Assembly (NCBI GenBank): GCA_963678705.1
Contig: OY783204.1
Coordinates: 8,129,834-8,193,833, forward strand
Direction of reading: 5' to 3'
Length of the DNA: 64,000 nt
Source: Panorpa germanica
Lineage: Eukaryota; Arthropoda; Insecta; Mecoptera; Panorpidae
The notes under the pieces are model-generated. The model worked only from the letters and a program-made list of their open reading frames with translations. It was not told where the DNA came from and searched no databases. Position 1 is the stretch's first letter. Each line of letters starts with the position of its first letter. A program made the position numbers and the translations under genes. Of this stretch, positions 57,554 to 64,000 are shown piece by piece.

Positions 57554-59108
57554 ATGCCGACGATATGTTCTGTATGCAAATCAGCGAAGGGGGTATCAAA
57601 ATTTTGCTAAAAAAACTGAGAAATGTACAAAAAATATCTTTAAGAAAAATGCAGGACTAAAACAGAAAATAAAAGCGAAAAATCGCATTATGTATTTTAA
57701 ATAAACTTAAGAATATGACTTCTTCGGGTTCCCAATTTATAAACATTCAGTTAAGGTTAACTGTAAAAAGTAAACAGAGCCGACGTTGTACATTAGAAGA
57801 TAAAATTCTTGCCCTTTCTTTGCATAAACAAGGACTAAAGCATATAGATATTTTTCACATTTAATTTCACTATCTTTAACTGCCATTTAAGACAGGTTTG
57901 CTGCAAAATTATGTATAAATATTATTATTATTAATATAATTATATTATTAATAACACTCTTATTGGATAAATTCATTGCAGGTATTAACGATTTTTTCAT
58001 AAAATATATCTGGGACATGTCTAGTGGTTTAAGCTCGCAGGATAGAGCAAATATATAGAGCAGATATGTGCAATTCAATTTGATGAAATTTTTTTAATGC
58101 CGGGTCACTACTAATGCTTTATTGTTTTATAGTACAATGTTTGTTTTTATGGGTCGTATTAATATAATATGTGTTTCAGGTTTAAAGTATCAATCCAACA
58201 AAGGTGTTTTATCTGGCTTTCAGGATTTAGCAAATGGCAATGTTTCATCCAAGTTTGCGGATCATGCTTTAGTATTTATGCTAACAGGTTTAAGAAAGAA
58301 ATAAGAAATGCCATTAGCATATTACTTTTGCGAAAGTAATACAAAATCAATAAACCTAGTCAAAATACTAAAAGAAGTAGTCAATAGCGTTAGTTCAACA
58401 GGACTGGAACCAGAAGTCCTTATTTGTGACCAGGCCTCAATCAATGTATCTGCTATTAAAATCATAAAAGCAGAAAGCAATAATAACGATAATAACCATA
58501 TTATAATTAGTGGGCGTAAAATGCTACATTTTTATGATGTCTTCCATATGTTAAAACAAATTCGAAATACCTTCATTGATGCAGATATTATATTCCACAA
58601 GAGTGGTAATGAGGTACATGCATCATGGAACAGCATATCGAAATTGTACGAAATAGACAAAATAGAAATCACATAAATCAAGCTGTACCAAAACTGACCG
58701 ATTACCACGTTTTAAAGAGCAAGATAAGGATAATGAGAGTGAAATACTGTTCACAGGTGTTTAGCCAACGAGTGGCATCTTGTTTGCGGGTCTACAGTGA
58801 GACAGGTAATAATTTGTTGATTTTAAATTTTTTGATTTTATAATTATAAATATACTATAGTAATTCTTATCTTGATTTTAGCTCCAGAACAAGTTGGTAA
58901 ATATGCGTATGGTACTGCAGAATTGCTAGACTTCTTCAACAAACTTTTCGACTCTCTTTACACCAACATTAAAAACACTGACCGGAATAAATATAAATGT
59001 GTTGCTGAAAGGGAATCATATCATATAACCAAGTTTATACCTAATTTTAACCACATTATTATTATTGGTTTTACTACATTTCAGAACTTTTACAGCTTTT
59101 TAAAATGA
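57554..59108 (+). pseudogene. P-element/THAP9-like transposase with introns
   Basis: In order: ATG 57554 with a THAP-finger-like start (MPTICSVCKSAKG), a basic coiled-coil part with two stops, the block CTLEDKILALSLHKQGLK (about 57785-57840), an exon with GINDFFIKYIWDMSSGL and FDEIFLMP (about 57980-58100, the D-E holding the first catalytic Asp), an acceptor at 58178 leading to GLKYQSNKGVLSGF and FADHALVFML, then YYFCESNTKSINLVK and VLICDQASIN (second catalytic Asp, about 58416-58440). Later come HFYDVFHMLKQIRN and a 76-bp GT-AG intron (58806-58881) before APEQVGKYAYGTAELLDFF. This is the domain order of THAP9 and P transposases. Stops at about 57656, 57665, 58056 and 58302 make it non-functional. 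Confidence 0.82.
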
Positions 59109-59197
59109 ATGATTTCATTATTGAATTTATTGAAATATATAAAAATGTGTATGAAATAAAATTGATTCTCTTTACCACCATAGTAATGTGAGTGGTA

Positions 59198-59581
59198 AAG
59201 CAAAATCCCCCTTTAAAGTAATGTATTTTTTGTATTTTTTAGTTTAAAAGAAATATTGTATTATTTTATTATTTGTTCATTTCTTTTATGCTATTATTAT
59301 ATTTTTTGTTATTTAATGTAATTTCGATTTGCTCCTTTGTTTTCAAATCACTCTATCTACAGCTCTCAAGCCATCAACAAGGGCAAATTGAATTAATTAT
59401 ATTGTATGTATTCAATTGTGCGTGTATTATAAGTGTTAAAAAATAAAACCAAATACTTTTACTAAATCCTAGTTCAGCGAAGGTATTTTTTTCTCAAATT
59501 AAACATCTACAACAAAACATGGTCTTTCGAGCCGGATAAATCTACCTGACAGTATACCAAACGCATTTTCGTAAAACTTAG
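59198..59581 (+). repeat. 384-bp direct repeat, copy 1, with BEL-type LTR end
   Basis: Identical in length and nearly in sequence to 61869-62252 (I see one A/G difference, at about 59448). It contains an AATAAAACC signal (about 59441) and ends an LTR-like stretch with CATCTACAACAAAACA, then TGGTCTTTCGAGCCGGAT (59519-59536), a BEL-type primer site followed by leader sequence. So it is a piece spanning the LTR end, primer site and leader start of a BEL element. Confidence 0.85.
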
Positions 59582-59893
59582 TATCATAAACTTGAATTTA
59601 GTATCACGCCACCATCTCATATACTTCCATTAGTCCCAACATCACACATTATGAATTCGTAATTCGAATCCGCAATAGAACAAAAGAACTATACTGTAGA
59701 ACTTCTTATAATTCCAATACAGTGAACCACTTCCTTTTAACGGAATTGTGCGGACATGCTTGCCGACAATAGACCTCAGAGAATTTGTAAATCGCCATCT
59801 ATTTTGAAAACCTTGAACAACTTTTCTCTATTAAAATTCATTCTAGGGGAACTAAAACAAACAAAAATTATTAATAATTTATTTTTTATTTTA

Positions 59894-60150
59894 GAACGAG
59901 TCATTTTCAGTCCGAAGACGAAAACAAACAAGAAAACGCAACAACAAACAAGAAAGTGCTGCAGTTAGTTGCGGAAAGGCTAAAAAAAAGCCTAGTATGA
60001 GTAAAGCGTTTGCGAGACATATGGAGGGTGAGTTGAACAAAATGCACCCGGAAATAGTACCCCATGTAGAAAACGACATCATATTCACAGCCTATATCAC
60101 AGTTATCTCAGCTGTTTGTGAATCAGTAGTGTGCAGTAAACGTAGATGAT
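59894..60150 (+). other. Possible terminal exon, family uncertain
   Basis: After a TTTTATTTTAG acceptor-like site, 85 open codons run to a TGA: a basic start (VRRRKQTRKRNNKQ) and a helical end (SKAFARHMEGELNKMHPEIV, PHVENDIIFTAYI). The end resembles the short C-terminal helix region of Myb/SANT-like Harbinger proteins, but the match is weak. Confidence 0.35.
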
Positions 60151-60533
60151 TTGGTCATGTCGTACACAATATCAACAAAGTAGAGTTCATCAACAATATC
60201 TCAGGATCTAAAAAATTATAATAGACACTCCGAAGTAAATGATATGTCTATATCCTCATACAGAACTGAGAAGAATATCAGATCCAAACACAGGTCCGGC
60301 TTGAATTTCACACACACTGCTCCCCATTATTTTCAACCCACTGCGACTATAGAGCAGATACGGAAAAATCTAACACTTGCTCGTGCTAATTTAGAGAGCC
60401 CGGATAGGAGGATCTACAAAGAATTGAGAGATATGAAGAGAGACATAAGACAGCGACAACATTGTGATTGCAGTCTTTCTAAATGGCCATCCATCTCAGA
60501 TCTTTGTTATGGAACCTCTTGGTTTTCCGGATG

Positions 60534-60536
<3 letters not shown>
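60151..60536 (+). other. Unassigned stretch with a 97-codon ORF
   Basis: The ORF at 60244-60534 contains IEQIRKNLTLARANL and ERLD-like charged helices (YKELRDMKRDIRQRQHCDC). I do not recognise it. Its composition is not obviously random, but nothing ties it to a family. It ends just before the AT microsatellite. Confidence 0.3.

Positions 60537-60592
<56 letters not shown>
60537..60592. repeat. (AT)n microsatellite
   Basis: About 28 uninterrupted AT dinucleotides. Confidence 0.98.
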
Positions 60593-60595
<3 letters not shown>

Positions 60596-60773
60596 CATTT
60601 TATTTTTTTTTATACTGATTTTGGACAAACACTTTAATTTTGAGCCATGACTTGTTATTAAGTAACTTTGGATGTTGACTTATAATTGCATCACATTCAG
60701 GTTTTTTAGGAGGTTTCTTTTCTTTGATGTGCATTTTGAAGAAAGACTTCACGACTGTCTTCTGTTCATCAGT

Positions 60774-61868
60774 CTACGGAACAAGTACTCGGTTGTTTTT
60801 TTTAATAGGTATTTTATTTAAATCATTTGTAGAACTGCATTCATTTGAATCGGTTTCGAACAAAATATCTTCTTCTGTACTATCATAATCATTATCATGA
60901 TCCTGCATGTCGGATGATAATAAATCATCATCCATATTTATTTTAATTTCATCAAGAGCCTTTCCTTTATACTGAGCGGCTGTTCCCTTTTCCATAAGTA
61001 ATAATAATTTTGAAATCTTTGCAGTTTGGTAAACATCATCTGGCAGTCTGTATGATTTTCTGTGCACTGCCGACGTGTGTCCCATGAATGTTGCTAACTG
61101 CTCAATGTCATTTTCTGACATGTTAAATAATTAGGTTATTGTAGCCAAATGCTTCCTAAGTCTGGTGCAAGTTATTGCTTCTGGATTTTTAGTACCGCAG
61201 GCACTTGCGTATTTTTTAAGCACCTTATAACCGTATATTGGTGTTTTTTCATTAGCTTTTGCAATTAAATAAGGATTCGATATATCAAGAAAATTAAATC
61301 TGTTCTTTAATAATAAATTAATATGGTCTTGAACATCTACACTAAATAAAACTGGTACACCACGACCTCTTTTACCTTTAATTACAATGCGTTTAAATTT
61401 TTGAAGTAATATTGTCTCAGTCGGTGATAAAACTGAATCAAATTCTTTATAATTCTTCTGAGTGTTTGTTTCTGACATTTCGTAGTAATGTAATGGTAAC
61501 CTTTGAAGTTCTCCAGGCCTTTTTCTATTAAGTAAAATTACTCTACAGAATATGGTTTCTAATAAGTTGTTATAAGCCAATTCATCTTTGTTATTTGCTA
61601 TAAGTTTTGAAGCTGCGTCATTACCTATATGAATTAAATATTCCTTCAATAATTTCAAATCCGATGCCAATCGCAAAATAGTAATTTTGTTCATTTTTTG
61701 CATATTTAAGTCAGTGGCTGCTTGACTTGATATTTCATATTTCCAGTGAGATTCAAAAAGTTTAATCATCGTTTTTAAATCAGCTTCTGCGTTTGCTGTG
61801 GGAATAGTTGCATAAACATCTTTTCTTTTAAGTGCATACACAATTGCAATTTCACAACATTGCCCAAC
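60774..61868 (-). pseudogene. Tyrosine-recombinase-like protein, N-truncated, one stop
   Basis: Reading the minus strand from 61868, about 245 codons are open to a TAA at 61131-61133, and the same frame continues to 60774. The end shows a tyrosine-recombinase pattern: Arg in LLNRKRPGEL (about 61520), then LRKHLAT (about 61145-61165) where the box usually reads H-x-x-R-H, then FMGHTSAVHRKSYRL (about 61045-61090) supplying His and the presumed nucleophile Tyr. The His of H-x-x-R appears to be Thr here (TCTRLRKH). An acidic Asp/Ser-rich tail follows (about 60800-60930). Such domains occur in Crypton-type elements and related unnamed invertebrate gene families. The 5' end is cut at the 384-bp repeat, so the N-terminal part is lost. 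Family assignment beyond the fold is uncertain. Confidence 0.65.
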
Positions 61869-62252
61869 AAGCAAAATCCCCCTTTAAAGTAATGTATTTT
61901 TTGTATTTTTTAGTTTAAAAGAAATATTGTATTATTTTATTATTTGTTCATTTCTTTTATGCTATTATTATATTTTTTGTTATTTAATGTAATTTCGATT
62001 TGCTCCTTTGTTTTCAAATCACTCTATCTACAGCTCTCAAGCCATCAACAAGGGCAAATTGAATTAATTATATTGTATGTATTCAATTGTGCGTGTATTA
62101 TAAGTGTTAAAAAATAAAACCAAGTACTTTTACTAAATCCTAGTTCAGCGAAGGTATTTTTTTCTCAAATTAAACATCTACAACAAAACATGGTCTTTCG
62201 AGCCGGATAAATCTACCTGACAGTATACCAAACGCATTTTCGTAAAACTTAG
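61869..62252 (+). repeat. 384-bp direct repeat, copy 2, with BEL-type LTR end
   Basis: Second copy of 59198-59581. It abuts the truncated tyrosine-recombinase gene on its left. To its right the sequence differs from that after copy 1. The primer-site-like GGTCTTTCGAGCCGGAT lies at about 62191-62207. Confidence 0.85.
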
Positions 62253-62699
62253 GCGCTTATTTTGCAACTTCGTCGGGTAGAGACCAGGCGTCGCGTTCGT
62301 ATTTGTATCCGACGGGGCTGTTTCACGATGGTCTGGTGTCGTGCCATCGATTTAGGTATTGTGAAAGCCACGTCGGAAGTGTTTGGTAACTATCAGACGT
62401 CTGAGTCGATTGGTTGAAAACATAGGTGAAGCTACCAACAAAAATTTAAAATATTAACTAAAAAAAGTCCTTTTTGAATTCAAAATGTTATGATTAATAA
62501 ATAAAATACACTTGTATTAAACAGTACAAACGTTTGTATTAAAATTAAACTAATGATAAAATGCGAAAATAACAATTAGACACCTTCAGTTACAGGAAAA
62601 TAAATACAACATGTTTTAACATTAATTGCAATACCATAACAATTAATTGCAATAATTTATTATACTATAATAATTGTGTACGTATAATTCATAACAAAA
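62253..62699. other. No gene seen
   Basis: A GC-richer first part (62260-62420), then AT-rich sequence. The first part could be BEL leader continuing from the repeat, but this is untested. Confidence 0.3.
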
Positions 62700-63220
62700 T
62701 TGGAAATATATGATACAAACTAATAATATTAACAATATAACATAATTCAACAACACTCCTCAGAGTAATACAAGTACATTTTGTTTCATTTAACACTTCA
62801 ACATTTATACTATAATAACTCCATCTATTCATATGTGCATATATGGGTAGGGTGGAGGGTATACAGGATCAAAGAGGTTCACTATTTGTATATGTGTACC
62901 ATCTGTAGCACCTATTACTCTCTGCATGTTGTATTTATTGTAAAATCTGCAATGACAGGTTTATACATAAAAATATATAAGATATAGATATCGTTGTTTT
63001 CATATAATACTACACCGCTTTGATATTATTCTTTTCATTTTGGGAATCGGATGTATTTAGGCATCAAGTATTTCATTATCAAATCACAGACTGGATGTAT
63101 ACTTTTACTAACGACAACTGTGAAAGTGATACATTGTATTTTCCTCCTACAACTCGTTGATAACCTTCATGAAAAGAACTGTAGAGCGGCAAAGAACTAA
63201 AACATTAGAATAACAATTAA
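62700..63220 (-). pseudogene. PIF/Harbinger transposase fragment, with intron and frameshift
   Basis: On the minus strand: GYQRVVGGKYNVSLSQ (about 63155-63105), then in a shifted frame DLIMKYLMPKYIRFP (about 63090-63045), the region before the catalytic core. A TGTCATTGCAG acceptor precedes 62946, where FYNKYNMQRVIGATDGTHIQ begins. The Asp in DGTH is the first catalytic residue of the DDE_Tnp_4 fold. After another shift NRWSYYSINVEVL follows (about 62827-62789), and the sequence then decays. The remaining catalytic Asp and Glu are not found. This is the transposase class expected to mobilise elements with T-W-A duplications such as the MITE at 20681-21287, though no specific pairing is shown. 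Confidence 0.75.
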
Positions 63221-64000
63221 AAACACAGAAACCTAATACAATCGTATAATTATATTATAAAAACATATCTTCTATCAATATAACTTCTAACCTTGCTATT
63301 AAAAGATACAGCAGATCTTCTAATTTGTTTTGGCGCGTGCGGCTTCAGTGTTGCGTTTATCATCTTAACTATTTTCTTCGAAAATCTAAAGCTATTTAAA
63401 ATGAATCAGTACAAGATCTCAATGTTATTCATCTTAGGTATTCTTGATGGTAAGCAGCAATTACCTAAAGAAGCACATCATCGAAACTGTTAAATAACTA
63501 CATTATTAGTGTTGTAAGTACGCATATGTCGCACTTACCTTTTATTTTTAATGATATTAAATGTTAATTATGTAATAGAATTATATTATGTAAACAGTTT
63601 TTGTATTAGTATTAAGATCGTAAAGAATAATTATTTAAGTTTAGCGCTTATAAATATTGTCTCTGGTTTGTGGAGATTAATATTGATTTAATGCTGGTAA
63701 TTCAGTATTGGCGTTCTGTGATGTGAAATAAATTATTATATATTAAATTGCACAAGACGCTGAAAGCCAGTCTTCTCCTGAGTCTCAAAGCAAGCATTAC
63801 TATTCGCAACTTCGTACGTATTGAATAGTGAGCACATTTCAACTATTAATTAAATTATAACACTATAGAATTACATTTTGTTTTATATCTGTCATCTTCG
63901 TTAATCTAATAAAATACTATTGTAATTAAGTAAGCAGATATAATATTACAACGAATAAATGATATATTTTAATAAAAGTGTTTGTATTAATAGTAATAAA
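63221..64000. other. No supported gene
   Basis: AT-rich. A short ORF at 63293-63493 has no recognisable motif. The stretch 63510-63790 has a TATA-like and an AATAAATTA signal and might be an LTR-like or promoter segment, but no second copy is in the window. Confidence 0.3.

Noticed and set aside
59198-62252. A complete LTR retrotransposon with 384-bp LTRs
   Set aside because: The repeat includes a primer-site motif and leader sequence, the interval holds no gag-pol, and the outer flanks show no short duplication.
63510-63790. LTR near the right edge
   Set aside because: TATA-like and polyadenylation-like signals are common in AT-rich DNA, and no second copy or primer site is in the window.
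1-64000. Host protein-coding gene
   Set aside because: Every recognisable coding stretch belongs to a mobile-element family, apart from the SANT-like and recombinase-like remnants, whose ownership is uncertain.

Overview
The window looks like a piece of an AT-rich arthropod genome, most likely an insect, made almost entirely of transposable elements. The evidence is the mix of families: BEL/Pao and gypsy LTR retrotransposons, an R2-clade and an I-like LINE, a tRNA-derived SINE, a Helitron, mariner (rosa-type), piggyBac-like and Harbinger elements, a P/THAP9-like transposase and a Polinton-type DNA polymerase. I recognise no host housekeeping gene, tRNA or rRNA gene. The species cannot be fixed from the sequence.

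Layout. 0-11 kb is a graveyard: a frameshifted R2-clade LINE (7-1503), a broken unrecognised coding stretch (about 1960-3240), a family-B DNA polymerase pseudogene on the minus strand (about 3350-4850), gypsy pol scraps (4915-6215), a deleted BEL copy (BEL-a, 6454-8786), a gypsy gag/protease scrap (8945-9690) and the first part of an old BEL copy (BEL-b, 9700-11171). BEL-b is split by a 12.9-kb BEL element (BEL-c, 11172-24059, 297-bp LTRs, target duplication CCCAT) and resumes at 24060. BEL-c carries a piggyBac-like fold-back MITE in its integrase (16529-17265) and a head-to-tail Helitron array (17714-23672), which itself holds a Harbinger MITE (20681-21287).

24-35 kb: a SINE (24919-25260), then a gypsy copy (gypsy-2) whose gag is split by a young, apparently intact BEL element on the minus strand (BEL-d, 26065-33110, 537-bp LTRs with one visible difference, one 1682-codon gag-pol ORF). 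35-47 kb: another gypsy (gypsy-3) with LTR, primer site and gag, whose protease region is split twice, by an R2-clade fragment with a 28-bp duplication (37107-38417) and by a full-length I-like LINE with both ORFs open (38599-44342, 13-bp duplication). Most of its reverse transcriptase is deleted, but the integrase remains.

47-64 kb: mostly non-coding AT-rich DNA, a rosa-type mariner remnant (51318-52219), a composite satellite (53440-55110), two Myb/SANT-like gene remnants with introns (55.5-57.1 kb), a P/THAP9-like transposase pseudogene with introns (57554-59108), two 384-bp direct repeats carrying a BEL-type primer site, a tyrosine-recombinase-like pseudogene between them (60774-61868, minus) and a Harbinger transposase pseudogene (about 62700-63220, minus).

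The elements with the fewest defects are BEL-d and the I-like LINE. The LINE may also explain the SINE, because the two share the sequence just before their A-rich tails. I found no convincing wholly new system. The least explained items are the coding stretch at 1960-3240, the tyrosine-recombinase-like gene, the Helitron array and the composite satellite.
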